DNA of 64,000 nt from Laguncularia racemosa (taxonomy: Eukaryota > Streptophyta > Magnoliopsida > Myrtales > Combretaceae). Below the pieces are notes generated by a model. It did no database searches, had not been told where the DNA came from, and saw only the letters and a list, made by a program, of their open reading frames with translations. Position 1 is the first letter of the stretch; every line of letters starts with the position of its first letter. A program made the position numbers and the translations under genes. Of this stretch, positions 1 to 11,346 are shown one piece after another. The stretch is taken from positions 868,001 through 932,000 of the forward strand of contig JBBMOL010000225.1 of NCBI GenBank assembly GCA_037954665.1. The letters are read 5' to 3'.

Positions 1-715
1 AAAAGAACAAAACAGAAAATAATTGAATCCATAAGGAAAATTCAAACACGAAATATCTTGGCTTCAAATCTGAAAACTATTCTGGCAATAACTTCTCTTC
101 TCTAAGGTTTCTCTTGTGCCGCCTCCCTTCCTCTCCTTAGGGTTGTTCTATTTATACTTCCTAAGGAATGGCCGAGCATCTTCAGCTGGAAAGATACGAC
201 TGTATCTTTCCTTTTCCAAGTGAATCTCAACAAGTGAATAAGAGTCGCCTGATACGCCCAACAACATGGCCAGATTTCAAACCGTGTCTCCCTCTGGTTG
301 ATAATCTGTAATTCCTCATTCTTGTTCAGTGTTTGGTACGGCTAGAAATACGGCTAGATTATAAAACCGTGCCAAGTTCTAGAGCTTTCCACGTCTTCAC
401 AGCGTCTGCCGCGGCTTCAAGCACACCCATATCACAAGCCGTGCTTCCTTTCCAAGTGATAACTTTCATCTTCAGGTGTGCCCACGGTTCATGACTCGGG
501 CGTGGCTTTCCCTATGTTGTCCATAAGTAGCTTTAACTTGATCTTTTAAGCCTCAATCATGCTCCTTTTGTTATCTTTCTCCTTCTCTTTGGTATTATAC
601 CTTAAAACTGATATATTTATCTATTAAGTACCGAATCCGCATTGATTTTATTTAAAAGACTACACAAATTCATCATTAACGCCCATGATTTACAAGGGTT
701 AATTTACTCTTATCA
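1..715 (-). repeat. Left (3') LTR of Athila copy 1, partial
   Basis: Same sequence as the right LTR (from about 10628) and as 56203-56917. It ends TCTTATCA at 715, next to the PPT. A TATAAATA box on the minus strand (149-156) is the likely core promoter. It is closer to the copy 2 left LTR (a few indels) than to its own right LTR (several substitutions). Confidence 0.93.
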
Positions 716-733
716 AATTTCCCCACACTTAAG
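716..733 (-). other. Polypurine tract of Athila copy 1
   Basis: On the minus strand a purine-rich run (AAGTGTGGGGAAATT) directly abuts the LTR start TGATAAGAG. This is the expected primer site for plus-strand DNA synthesis. Confidence 0.85.
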
Positions 734-1160
734 CTTTTGCTTATCCTCAAGCAAACACGGATTACAGAAAACCCAAAGGACAAGTTCTCATAAGTTCCAG
801 CAATCGAGAAGATATTTCAACATCATCGATTTCATGCTACACCTCAATCATTGATAATCTTTACTCAATCTTACCGTTAGTTGTATACAAAATACAACTA
901 CAAAAATTCCCAAAGCTAATCCAAGTAAATTAAACTATTACCCTTATCATTTAAACTAAAATTCCCAAAGTCAAAATTGCCACAAGATCGAGACTAGTAA
1001 AATAAAGTATACAATCCTTTTAACCAAGGTTGTAAGAATACAACAGAGACTAAAGGCATGTTGTATCCACTTGTCCTCTAGCTCTTCCTTTTCTATTTCA
1101 TCCAATTCTTAAGTTAATTTTGGGAGTTTACCATTAAAGAACTAGACTAAGTTAACCGAC

Positions 1161-1268
1161 CCATGTAATGAACTTTCGATCGATAATCCCGAGTTCATCA
1201 CTTGAGTTAACAGACGTTATTCCCTTAGCGTAGAAGGCATCCCTAGGATTTACTTATTCGAGTCCAAT
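1161..1268. repeat. Direct repeat, unit 1, Athila 3' non-coding region
   Basis: Shares the order of blocks with 1451-1550: a GAACTTTCGATC-like start, GAGTTCATCACTTGAGT, CAGACGTTATTCC, AGGCATC and a TTATTCGAGTCC end. Diverged, so an old internal duplication. Confidence 0.6.
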
Positions 1269-1450
1269 TAACTCATTTAATTAATTAATTAATTAATTAA
1301 GATGGTTTCCTTGGTCAGTAAGTCCCAAACCAAGTGATCTTAGGCTACTAGGTTTTAAAAGTACCCCTTCGAACCTCTACCATCTCAATCAATCAACTAT
1401 CATTCATATAAGCTCTTTTAAGTTCAGTTTTCTCAAACTTTTCTCACGAC

Positions 1451-1550
1451 CCTTGTAGCGAGCTTTCAGCCATTGATCCCAAGTTCGTCACTCGAGTCAA
1501 TAGATGTTATTCCTTAAATAGGCATCTCTCAGGCTTAATTACTCGAGTCT
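1451..1550. repeat. Direct repeat, unit 2, Athila 3' non-coding region
   Basis: Second unit, 290 bp downstream of unit 1, with the same blocks in the same order (GAGCTTTCAGCC, AAGTTCGTCACTCGAGT, TAGATGTTATTCC, AGGCATC, ATTACTCGAGTC). Confidence 0.6.
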
Positions 1551-2398
1551 ATGAGGCCCACTTCTGAACTATTTACATATTAATATATTCTTCCATTACT
1601 CCCTTTTTTTTTTTTTTTACACTTCTTCGAAAAGGAATCACCAAGTTACAAGTATCATTTAGTCCTTCACTCCAAGTTATATAGCTTACCTACTAAGCAA
1701 AAAGAAGAGCATACTAAACTCACTAGTGACCTTAATCCAATCTCACTTCCGAAAGTAAAGGTTAAATAACAAGTAATTTTACTTTACTTGGATTTCATTT
1801 TGTAATTTTAGCAATGTATCTCTAATACATAATAAGAGAATAAAAATTGTTAAAGATTTTCCACGGGGGTATAAACAAATCTCAGCAGTCCTTGATTATC
1901 AAAAGTCATCATCGATTATACCTTAATTAAGAGGAAATTACATTTTTGATTGCACAACCCTTGTATCCTAGTTTCGTTTTCCTAACCCCCTTCCCCACAC
2001 TTATAATAGACATTGTCCCCAATGTCCTCATGAAATGCATAAAGGGAAGCAAAGAATAAAAGAAAAAAGAAAACAAAAGGAAAACGAAAAACTTCCCTAC
2101 GACGCGGATCTTTAACAGAAAGTCAAGCGACGCACAAGTAGAGTCATGAGAACCCCTGCTAAATGTAACGGGTTGGTATACTTTGAAAGCCTGTATCTCA
2201 CAAAAAAAAAAACAAAAGAAACTAATAATCGACTGAAAATAAAGCTAACTATCATCAGCATTTTCTATTTCAAACATTAGTGGTTGGTCAGTCTTCTAGA
2301 ATTAAACAAATTAGGACAGTAAAAATAAAAGTAAAACGGTTGTTCTGCACAACGGTCCAAATCTCCTGGGTCCAACTTCAATCTATCCACTCGCGAGA

Positions 2399-3755
2399 TC
2401 AACTACTGAAGTCATCATCAGATGGCAACGGTACAGTGCTTGATCGGCGAGGAGATTCAGATCTAATCACCTCAGTATCCTGCTGATTGCTCGCTTCGGC
2501 AGTAGCAACTGCGGGACTTTCATGTCGTGCCATGAAAGCTGCACCCGAGGATTCTCCAAAATGAAAACCAGGATCATATGCACCGCTCGAGTGACGATCT
2601 CCCAGAAATAACCCGAGTAGCTTGTGATGCTACATCCTCATCGCTAGAGCCACCACATGGGGGAAGATCTACCCCTAATTTCTCACAAATACGGGATAAA
2701 CACGTGACCAAATAACTCTTTAGGCCCTTCACCCACTTTGACTGCCTGGCTTGTTCTCTCTTAATTTCTGCCAAATCCATAGTTAATCTCTTCACAGAAT
2801 CTGCTAGCTCCTGGTTTGGTCCGGCCTGCTCTTGCTCTTCATCCTGCTCGGGTTCTATCTCCAGCTCTTGTTGTTCGTCAGATGCATCCAGTATACGAAA
2901 CCTCCACCTCCGCAAAACACTCTCGGGGAGAGAGGTACTCCTTCCATAATTGTCCCTGGGAACCCGTGTTGGAAAGACACCATAATTTTTCAAAATACGG
3001 GTAATCCAGGAGCTGACAAAAACCTTGTGATGCCCTAGATCGCACTGTTTTTTCAAACACCAAACAACTGCTAATCCAACATTAACCCGGGTACCCGTGA
3101 TCATACTCCACAGCTAGTATAGGTCCGAAGCATTCACAACCCCTTGAGAATCACCTCTACCAGTGGTTGAACGGGCCAGAATGTAATGAAGTACACGCAT
3201 GACAGGATCCCTTAAATGGCTTCCTTTAGATTTGGAGGGATCATATCCACCATCTCCCATACTGTTCCACACTCTATACTGTAGTATGCCCCTAGGAAAG
3301 GCATTTGGAAGCTGAGAGAATTCAGTGGAGTCGATAAACTCATTGTCATAAATACCTAGGCACTTGATGAAGTCTCTCATTTCAACACGGTGGTAACTCC
3401 CTTGGCAATAGAAGGAGACCACGTTATCAAGTTGGGTATGCTGGCCGAAACTAAGCTTGAATGTGGCGACGAAATCATAGCTCAGCGAAGAATACACGTC
3501 CTCCTCAATGCTCAGAAGTGCTCTCTAAGCTGGATCGTTCAAGAATTGATCAAATCGTTCCACCAACCCATACCGAGCCAGCACTTCCCAATCGATTACC
3601 ACATTAGGCATGAATACCTTCCGTTCTCGTACCGTGTCATACTTAACTTCATCCTCCCTCCTCAAGTTAGGAGAATAGCATCTCGAAGTCCTAGAGGAAC
3701 CCCTAGTTGAACGAGGTTGGGCATTCTTACGCGCCACCGTTTTAGTCCTAGGCAT
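2399..3755 (-). pseudogene. Athila env-like ORF (plant transposon protein domain), broken
   Basis: An ORF downstream of integrase starting MPRTKTVARK at 3755. It stays in one frame but is crossed by two UAG codons (near 3525 and 3112). The first follows NDPA, where the family usually has Trp (TGG to TAG). The middle part resembles the ATHILA ORF/plant transposon-protein domain (recognised by eye). The C-terminal half has an acidic Glu/Gln stretch and a likely coiled coil (QELADSVKRLTMDLAEIK). No signal peptide or transmembrane segment is visible, so 'env' refers to position only. A 2-bp deletion near 2606 shifts the frame here; copy 2 lacks it and reads on to the position matching 2399. Confidence 0.75.
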
Positions 3756-4284
3756 CTTGAATACACCACGCTTAAGAAATCTCTAAAGATTGATGAATGA
3801 TGTTCTTCACCTAGTGGAAACAATAGAGAGGAAAGAAAAAAAAAAAAACAAAGATGCGGAGAGAAGTAATGTAGGAATGAGGAGAGAAGTGTAATGCAAG
3901 GCGTCTTATTTATGAAAATCGCGAACCTTAAGGGCTATTGACGACACGGTCTCAAAACTGGGCGTGTTATAAGCCGTGTCATGTACTGCTCCTATATAAA
4001 AGAACTTGGAAAAATCTTACCTTATGGCACGGCTTGTAACTTGGCCATGCTTGTAACCGTTTCATCCCCTGGAATGAAACACCTTTCACAAATGCCCGTA
4101 CACTTAGGTGTGGCTTAGACCATGTCGTACCCTCTTTGTTAAAATCTTACCTGCGAAACCACTACTCACAAATGTATTGATGATGACAGTAAAAAGGAAA
4201 AACTAACCTAGTAGATACATGGGTTGCCTCCCAACTAGCGCTTTTGTTTAACGTCGTTGGCTCGACCTAAGGAATAGAAAAAGG
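3756..4284 (-). other. Spacer between Athila integrase and env-like ORF
   Basis: No ORF. It contains an A-run at 3836-3848 and GC-richer segments with GCCGTG-type words (about 3930-4140). The motif GGGTTGCCTCCCAACTAGCG at 4223 recurs in related form next to the pol remnant of A3 (about 38180). It may hold the env-like gene's promoter or splice signals, but none can be assigned. Confidence 0.5.
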
Positions 4285-5745
4285 TCAGTTATGGATTCGA
4301 ATAAGGGTTAGCTCCGCTCTTTCTTCAAAGACCCTCTTATCTCCTAAGTAATGTTTAAGTCTCTGTCCATTGACCTTGAAAATACCCTTTTCAGGGTGTT
4401 CTAACTCCACCGTGCCATAAGGGAAAACGTTCTTTACCTGAAAAGGACTTGACCATTTTGATTTGAGTTTCCCAGGAAAAAGTTTTAACCTGGAGTTGAA
4501 TAGCAATACCATATCTCCTTCCTCAAATTGCTTGTGCTGGCATAACCTTGCGTCATGATATGCTTTGGCTCTCTCCTTGTAGAAACTAGTGTTGTCATAG
4601 GCAATAAGTCTTAACTCATCAAGCTCATTAATCTGCCTTTTCCTATGAGCTCTTGACTTGTCGAGATTGAGGTTGATAGTCTTGATTGCCCAGAACGCTC
4701 GATGCTGAATCTCAACTGATAAGTGACACACTTTCCCATATACTAACCGGAAAGGAGTTATATCAAGTGGTGTTTTGTAGGCTGTCCTATAAGCCCATAA
4801 CGCATCGTCTAACCTATCTGCCCAATCTCGCCCATGCTGGAGAGTTGATCTCATTAAGATGTGCTTTAGCTCTCTATTTATCAACTCTACTTACCCACTT
4901 GTCTGTGGATGATAAGGAGTGGTGAGACGGTGAGTCACTCCATATCTTTTTAAGACTTTTTCAATCTGAGAGTTGCAAAAATGTGTACCCCGATCACTAA
5001 TTAGTGCTCGAGGCATCCTAAAACGGCAAAAGAGCTTCTTGAGGAACTTGATAACCACCTTAGCGTCATTTGTTGGTAGAGCTTGTGCTTCAGCCCACTT
5101 AGACACATAATCCACTGCTACCAATATATACTTGTTTCCATATGAAGGAGGAAATGGCCCCATAAAATCAATACCCCATATGTCAAACACCTCGCACTCC
5201 AAAATATAGTGCTGTGACATTTCATCCCTCCTTGAAATGTTACCATCTCTCTAGCATCGATCGCACTGAGCTACAAAACTTTAGGCATCCTTGAATACTG
5301 ACGACCAATAAAAACCAGCTTCTAGCACTTTGTGGGCTGTCCTATTGGCACCATGGTGTCCTCCAGTGAGTCCACTATGGCAATGGTTCAAGATCTCTCG
5401 TCCTTCCTCATGTGAGACACAACGCCTGATCATTTGGTCTGAGCAATACCTAAACAAGTAGGGGTCTTCCCATTAGTAATACTTTAGGTCAGTAAAGAAC
5501 TTCTTTTTCTATTGCTTTGACATGTCCTGTGGAAGGACCCTAGCCACTAGATAGTTGGCCATGTCTGCAAACCATGGGGACTCCGAACTGCTAACTTTGT
5601 TGACGGAATACTAATTCTCCTCAAGAAATCTATCATTAATATCTTCTTCCTTCAACTGCTCCACACATGGGTTCTCCAATCAAGATAAATGATCCGCTGC
5701 GAGGTTTTCTACTCCCTTCTTGTCTCCAATCTCAAGGTTAAATTC
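4285..5745 (-). pseudogene. Athila integrase, broken
   Basis: Encodes the enzyme that inserts retroelement cDNA. The minus strand shows an HHCC-like zinc domain (HCHSGLTGGHHG then CDRC, about 5390-5250) with stops, then the core: DFMGPFPPSYG (first Asp), ISDRGTHFC (second Asp) and HPQTSG-stop-VEL, where the Gln before the catalytic Glu region is a TAA (CAA to TAA). The C-terminal part ends RIRIHN-like at 4285. Frame is consistent with RNase H apart from stops between 5746 and 5220. Three or more stops make it non-functional. Confidence 0.9.
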
Positions 5746-6237
5746 TTACAATAGGAGTATCCACCTGATGAGGTGGGGTTTTGCATCCGTCTTGGTCATT
5801 AAATATCTCAATGCGGAGTGGTCAGTATACACTATCACCTTAGAAAGAACAAGATAAGATCGGAATTTGTCAAAAGCGAACACTACTTCCAATAACTCCT
5901 TCTCAGTAGTGGTATAATTCTCTTGAGCATCGGTTAGAGTTTTGTTGGCATAGTATATCGGTTGGAAATACTTATACTTTCTTTGACCCAGGACAGCTCC
6001 TATAGCATAGTCGCTGGCATCGCACATCAGTTCAAATGGTAGGTTCCAATCTGAAGCCACCATGATAGGAGCTTCGGTCAGTTTCTCCTTCAGCACCTCA
6101 AAGGCTTAGAGACATTCATCATTGAAATCAAAGGCGATGTTCTTCTCCAGTAACCTGGTGAGAGGACGAGCAATTTTGCAAAATCCTTGATGAATATCTA
6201 TAGAATCCTAGCATGTCCCAAAAAACTCCGAATAGCT
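5746..6237 (-). pseudogene. Athila RNase H and end of reverse transcriptase, broken
   Basis: RNase H of the LTR-element type: FELMCDASDYAIGAVLGQ (catalytic Asp), TTEKELLEVVFA (Glu) and VYTDHSALRYL (Asp). The open part is 6096-5746 and the C-terminus continues in frame after a stop. Upstream (6097-6237) is the connection from RT, disturbed by several 1-bp indels that differ from copy 2, for example an extra G in the run near 6250 and a missing G near 6176. Confidence 0.88.
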
Positions 6238-8372
6238 TTAACTGAAGAGGGTGGGGGGAAGTTTGGCTATAGTATCAACCTTGGCGTTGTCTACTTCAAT
6301 CCCCTGCTGAGATATTTTGTGTCCTAAGACAATACCTTTAGTCACCATGAAGTGACACTTCTCCCAATTCAAAACTAAGTTAGTTTCTTCACAACGTATG
6401 AGCACCCTTTCCAAATTCTGTAGGCAAGAATCAAACGAATCCCCAAACACGGAAAAGTCATCCATGAATACTTCCATAATATCTTCAACCAGATCTTCGA
6501 AATCGCTAACATGCACCGTTGAAAGGTGGCCGGTGCATTACATAATCCAAAGGGCATCCTCCTGTAAGCAAATGTGCCATAGGGACATGTGAAGGTAGTT
6601 TTCTCTTGATCTTTAAGGGCAATCTGAATCTGGTAATATCCCGACATCCCATCTAGAAAACAATAAAACATATGTCCAGCAAGCCTCTCCAACATCTGAT
6701 CGACAAAAGGTAAAGGAAAATGGTCCTTGTGAGTGGCTTCATTTAATTTGCGATAGTCAATGCAGACTCGCCATCCCGTCACCGTCCTCATTGGTTTGAG
6801 CTCATTATTCTCATTTGGGACCATCGTCATCCCCCCCTTCTTTGGCACCACCTGGATGGGGCTTACCCATGAACTATCAGAAATGGGATAAATTAGCCCA
6901 GCATCTAACAATTCGATTACCTCTTTCTTAACGACTTCTTTCATGTTTGGATTAAGCCGTCTTTGAGCTTGCACCACTGGTTTGAAATTGTCTTCCATCA
7001 GGATTTTGTGTGTGCAAAAAGATGGACTAACCCCTTGGATATCCGTGATTTTCCATGCTAAAGCACACTTATGCTCCTTCAAGATCTTCAAGAGCTTTTC
7101 CTTCTGAACAATGGTTAGCCCGGCTGCAATGATGACCGGCAACTGAGAATCCTTCTCTAAGAAAGCATACTCTAGATAGTTACGGAGTTGCTTTAGCTCT
7201 AGAATTGGAGGATCTTCAATAGAGGGCTTCAATCTGGTAACATCTCCTGCATCAATATTCTCCCTCTCTGTTTTTATCCCAAGTTCATCCTTGCCATCAA
7301 GATGAGTCAACATTTCTTGTATTGCACAATCTTCTGTCTCTTCAATATCGCATACTCTCAAACTTAACTCTAATGGATCCTTGCTTAAGATATCTTCCAC
7401 AACGGTATCAGTTAAATCAATTGCATAACAAGTATCATAAGAATTTACTGATTTCTTCATCACAGCTGGTATTTGTATCACTAACTCGTCTCCCCCAATG
7501 CGCAGCACTAATCGACCCTCAGCCACATCAATGATTGCTCGGGTTGTGGCTAAAAAGGGGATTCCCAAGATCAAAGGAACTTTAGTGTCAACATCCATGT
7601 CCAGGATCACAAAATCAACCGGGAAGATGAAAGTTTCTACTTTTACTAATACATCTTCAATAACCCCTCTAGGAAACTTCACTGATCGGTCTGCCAATTG
7701 AAGGCTTATTCGTGTGGGTTTTGGCTCCCCTAATCCCAGCTTTTGAAAGAGGGAATATGGCATCAAATTTATGCTAGCCCCCAGATCTACTAATGCTTTT
7801 TCTACGGGTAAATTACCAATGAAACATGGTATGGTGAAACTCCCTGGATCTTTCAATTTCTTTGGAAGCTTGTTTAGTAAAATCGCATAACAACTCGCAC
7901 CAATTGTTGTAGTGGAGATCTCTTCCATCTTCTTCTTATTAGATAGTAAATCTTTCAAGAACTTGGCATACCGGGGCATCTGAGAAAGGGCTTCCACCAG
8001 TGGTAAGTTGATATGTAACTGTTTGAACAAATCCAAAAACTTACCGAAATGTTCGCGATCCTTATCGTTCCGCAGCCTAGCAGGATATGGCAATGGGGGT
8101 TTATAGGGCTGGACGATAGGTGTCTTCTTAGCTTCCAAGTCTTTTGTTCGTTCCTCTATAATTCTGCCTTTTTCTTCTTTATTAGTGGTCTCGCCTTTAT
8201 CAACAGTCTCATTCTCCTTCCTACTAACAGGAGTTTCCCCAACCTTATCTGATTTCACTTCCTTTCCACTCCGAAGAATTACTGCCTTCACGTGTTCCCT
8301 TGGGTTGGTCTCTGTATTTCCGGGAAGAGACTCTTGCGATCGCTCAGCAAGTGCTTTAGAGATCTGCCCCAT
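6238..8372 (-). pseudogene. Athila protease and reverse transcriptase, frameshifted
   Basis: An open frame of 665 codons (8372-6375) carries the gag/pol junction (AVILRSGKEV), protease with DLGASINLMP (Leu replaces the Ser/Thr of D-S/T-G, common in Athila/Tat) and RT (VPKKGG, RVCIDYRKLN, FLDGMSGYYQI, PFGLCNAPATFQRCM). A 1-base loss in a T run near 6516 then moves the reading to another frame, where the active site FMDDFSVFG is found. The same frameshift is present in copy 2, so it predates the duplication. A last private indel ends the frame at 6238. Confidence 0.92.
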
Positions 8373-9574
8373 CTAGTTTTCCAAGTTGTGGATTGAGGCT
8401 TCATGATTTCTTAGAGCTGCCTCTGTGGATTGCTGGCGTTGCTCCGACGCTTGAATAACTTCACAATCATATCCTCAAGGCTAGATTTCTTTTCTTGGAA
8501 AGGAGGTGGAGCTGGTCTTTGGAATCCTGGAGCAGGTGCATTACCCCTTTGAGATTGCTGATTATTCCAGGAGAAATTGGGATGATTACGCCACTCTGGA
8601 TTATATGTGTTGCTATAGGGATTGTTCTATGATCTTGTGGGATTTCCCATATACTCAATACGCTCTGTCACTTTAGACACCGTATTATTGGAATGAGGTT
8701 CATGTGAGCAGTATTGGGATGGTTGAGATACAGCCATCCCTTCAACTTTTGAAGCGAGCGCATCTACTTTTGCTGCAATTGTTGTCATCAAATCGACCTC
8801 ATAAATGCCCGCTGCCCTGTGCTTTTGTCTACCATGGCTCCATTGGTGATTATTTTTTGCCATGTTCTCAAACAAACTCAACGACTCTTCTGGCGTTTTC
8901 ACATTCAAAGTACCCCCAGCCGCAGCATCAATTGTCTGCCGAGTTGCATAGTCAAGCCCATTATAGAAGGTGGAAACTTGCAGCCAGTTAGGCATTTGGT
9001 GATGTGGATACTGCCTAAGAAGATCCTTGAATTTGATCCATGCTTCATGCAGGGGCTCGTGATCTAGTTGGGTGAATGATGTGATATCATTTCTCAACTT
9101 GGCAGTTTTCGATGGTGGGAAATAATAATCCAGGAAAGTCTTCGCCATTTGGGTCCAAGTGGTTATGGAATCCCGGTTTAGTGAACTAAACCACTGCCTT
9201 GCTTTCCCCCGTAGAGTAAAAGGGAAAAGTCACAATTTCAGTGCTTCCTCAGATACTCCGTTTTGCTTAACAATTGTGCAAATATCCAAGAACATCTGAA
9301 TGTGCGCATGAGGGTCCTCGTCAGACAAACCGTCAAACTGGCATTGGTTGTGAATCATATGCATTGTAGAGGCCTTGATTTCGAAGTTGTTGGCCTCTAT
9401 TGCTGGTTGCACAATACACGACCCCGTGCTGCTCAGAGTAGGTCGAGCATATTCAACCATCGTCCTTCGTTCATCTGCCATTGGTCTAGTTTCTGTGTTA
9501 CCACGGGTGGTATAAGTTTCCTTATCAGCCACCAATGTTGCCTCTTCACTTTCCAAAGGTTCGTCGAGATTCAA
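8373..9574 (-). pseudogene. Athila gag, broken
   Basis: Gag (capsid/nucleocapsid precursor) starting near MNLDEPLESEE at 9574. Motifs are KQNGVSEEALKL, then LFPFTLRGKARQWF, FPPSKTAKLRNDI and DAAAGGTLNVKTPEE. In-frame stops: TGA after EALKL (CGA to TGA), TAG in the TRS-NNPYSN segment (probably CAG to TAG) and TAG in NLEN-MGQISK (CAG to TAG). A 1-base loss near 8440 puts the last part into the pol frame. No CCHC zinc knuckle is evident. Confidence 0.88.
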
Positions 9575-9805
9575 ATTCCCTTTATCTCCTCAGCACCTCT
9601 CAATCGCCTTCTAAAAGTTCGGTCAATCTCAAGATCAAGGTCAAGAAGCTTAGATGAAGAGCTCCTCGTCATAAATTGTGAAAAAAAAACGATGAACTTA
9701 GTTTCCTCAACAAATTTGAATGGAGGCACGAATGAAACTAAGAGAAATAATTAAAAGAATTTATAGTTAAAGTAGTAGGCGTCAAGTTTTCCTAATATTA
9801 CAAGT
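9575..9805 (-). other. Untranslated leader of Athila copy 1
   Basis: Short stretch between PBS and gag start with no coding. On the minus strand it would be the RNA leader holding any packaging signal. Confidence 0.6.
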
Positions 9806-9822
9806 CCCCGGCAACAGCGCCA
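9806..9822 (-). other. Primer-binding site, tRNA-Asp type
   Basis: Minus strand TGGCGCTGTTGCCGGGG, complementary to the 3' end of plant tRNA-Asp except for one base. It lies 6 bases inside the right LTR. Confidence 0.85.
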
Positions 9823-9828
9823 AAAACT

Positions 9829-11341
9829 TGATGTACGATCTGACCGTTCTAACAAGTTGAACCCTATACTCAATCCTAGCTTACGATCAGTTCTCAGGCA
9901 AGTATACCTATCAATTAGCAGTATAGCATAGGAGTACAGGTATCGATCCCACGAAGACTTATAAGTACTAGTACTAACGATTATCCTACTATTTAACTTC
10001 TCACTATTGATGATCTCAATTATCCTAATTATTACTTAAATATGAAAGAAACGAATAAAATGAACAAAGTAAATATATTCAAACACTCCCTTAATTAATT
10101 TGATGATCTAAACATACCCTACCCAAGATCCAACCCTAATTCTCATGCAACTGTTATTCAATTCCAAACTTTCCAATGATTAATACCCAATCTCTGATCT
10201 GCGAAGTTTTTTACACTAGATTAGGGTCTTTCTCAAGATCAATAATCTCTAATCCTAATTAAGTCAATTAAGATCTCTCTTTAATTAACATAATTAAGAC
10301 TGCAATAAAATCCTAGGACTCTCAATTAAACTAGACCACAATAACCTCGTTCAATACAGAAAACCTCCTATAACCTATCTCTAGGATTACAAGGGGTCTT
10401 TTTATTCATGCCAGATCTACTCTATTAAATGATTTCTCAATCTTAATAACAGAGATCTAATCCCATCCTAATACTGCGCACATATTAAGATGAACAAACT
10501 ATGATTACAACATGAATAAACTCAAAGATTAGAATTAATTATTGAACATCAACAATTCTGTTACACGACAATCAGGGGTTTCTCAAGGGACTAGGTATGA
10601 AACAATTAGCTACTCATGAATCTAATAAAAAGAACAAAACAGAAAATAATTGAATCCATAAGGAAAATTCAAACACGAAATATCTTAGCTTTAAATCCGA
10701 AAACTATTCTGGCAACAACTTCTCTTCTCTAGGGTTTCTCTTGTGCCGCCTCCCTTCCTCTCCTTAGGGTTGTTCTATTTATACTTCCGAAGGAATGGCC
10801 GAGCATCTTCAGCTGGAAAGATACAACTGTATCTTTCCTTTTCCAAGTGAATCTCGACAAGTGAATAAGAGTCACCTGACACGCCCAACAACACGGCCAG
10901 ATTTCAAACCGTGTCTCCCTCTAGTTGATAATACTGTAATTCCTCATTCTTGTTCAGTGTTTGGTTTGGCTAGAAATATGGCTAGATTATAAACTGTGCC
11001 AAGTTCTGGAGCTTTCCACGTCTTCGCAGCGTCTGCCGCGGCTTCAAGCACACCCATATCACAAGCCGTGCTTCCTTTCCAAGTGAAAACTTTCATCTTC
11101 AAGTGTGCCTACGGTTCATGACACGAGCGTGGCTTTCCCTGTGTTGTCCATAAGTAGCTTTAACTTGATCTTTTAAGCTTCAATCATGCTCCTTTTGTTA
11201 TCTTTCTCCTTCTCTTTGGTATTATACCCTGAAACTGATATATTTATTTGTTAAGTACCGAATCCGCATTGATTTTATTCAAAGACTACACAAATTTATC
11301 ATTAACGCCTATGATTTACAAGGGTTAATTTACTCTTATCA
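9829..11341 (-). repeat. Right (5') LTR of Athila copy 1
   Basis: 1513 bp, TGATGTACG...TCTTATCA, matching the left LTRs at 1-715 and 55411-56917 with scattered substitutions. Minus-strand TATA box TATAAATA at 10776-10783. Followed by the 5-bp duplication AGTAC. Confidence 0.95.
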
Positions 11342-11346
11342 AGTAC
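11342..11346. repeat. Target-site duplication AGTAC, right side of Athila copy 1
   Basis: AGTAC follows the LTR end and then continues into element A protease sequence (TTTCATTGTTGAGAGG). The matching AGTAC is not at the left of copy 1, which is outside the window, but at 55406-55410 left of copy 2. Confidence 0.9.

Larger units (their letters stand above)
734..2398 (-). other. 3' non-coding region of Athila copy 1
   Basis: About 1.66 kb between the env-like ORF and the PPT with no supported coding. It holds an AATT/TTAA microsatellite (1278-1300), a diverged ~100-bp direct repeat (1161-1268 and 1451-1550), a T-run near 1607-1618 and A-rich stretches near 2050-2220. A long region here is usual for Athila-type elements. 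The same sequence recurs at 56936-58601. Confidence 0.7.
1..11341 (-). mobile_element. Athila-like Ty3/gypsy LTR retrotransposon, copy 1
   Basis: Minus-strand order is right LTR, tRNA-Asp-type PBS, gag, protease, reverse transcriptase, RNase H, integrase, an env-like ORF, PPT and left LTR. The env-like ORF after integrase and the LRSGK motif at the gag/pol junction point to the Athila lineage (family knowledge, not searched). The left LTR is cut by the window start; copy 2 shows about 800 bases are missing. The right end has the 5-bp duplication AGTAC and lies inside the protease of CRM-like element A. Coding regions carry stops and frameshifts, so it is not autonomous as read. The whole element recurs from 55411 with about 99.8% identity. 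Confidence 0.93.

Noticed and set aside
3390..3710. Plus-strand 106-codon ORF, repeated at 59595-59915
   Set aside because: Antisense of the Athila env-like ORF, which has the better domain evidence.
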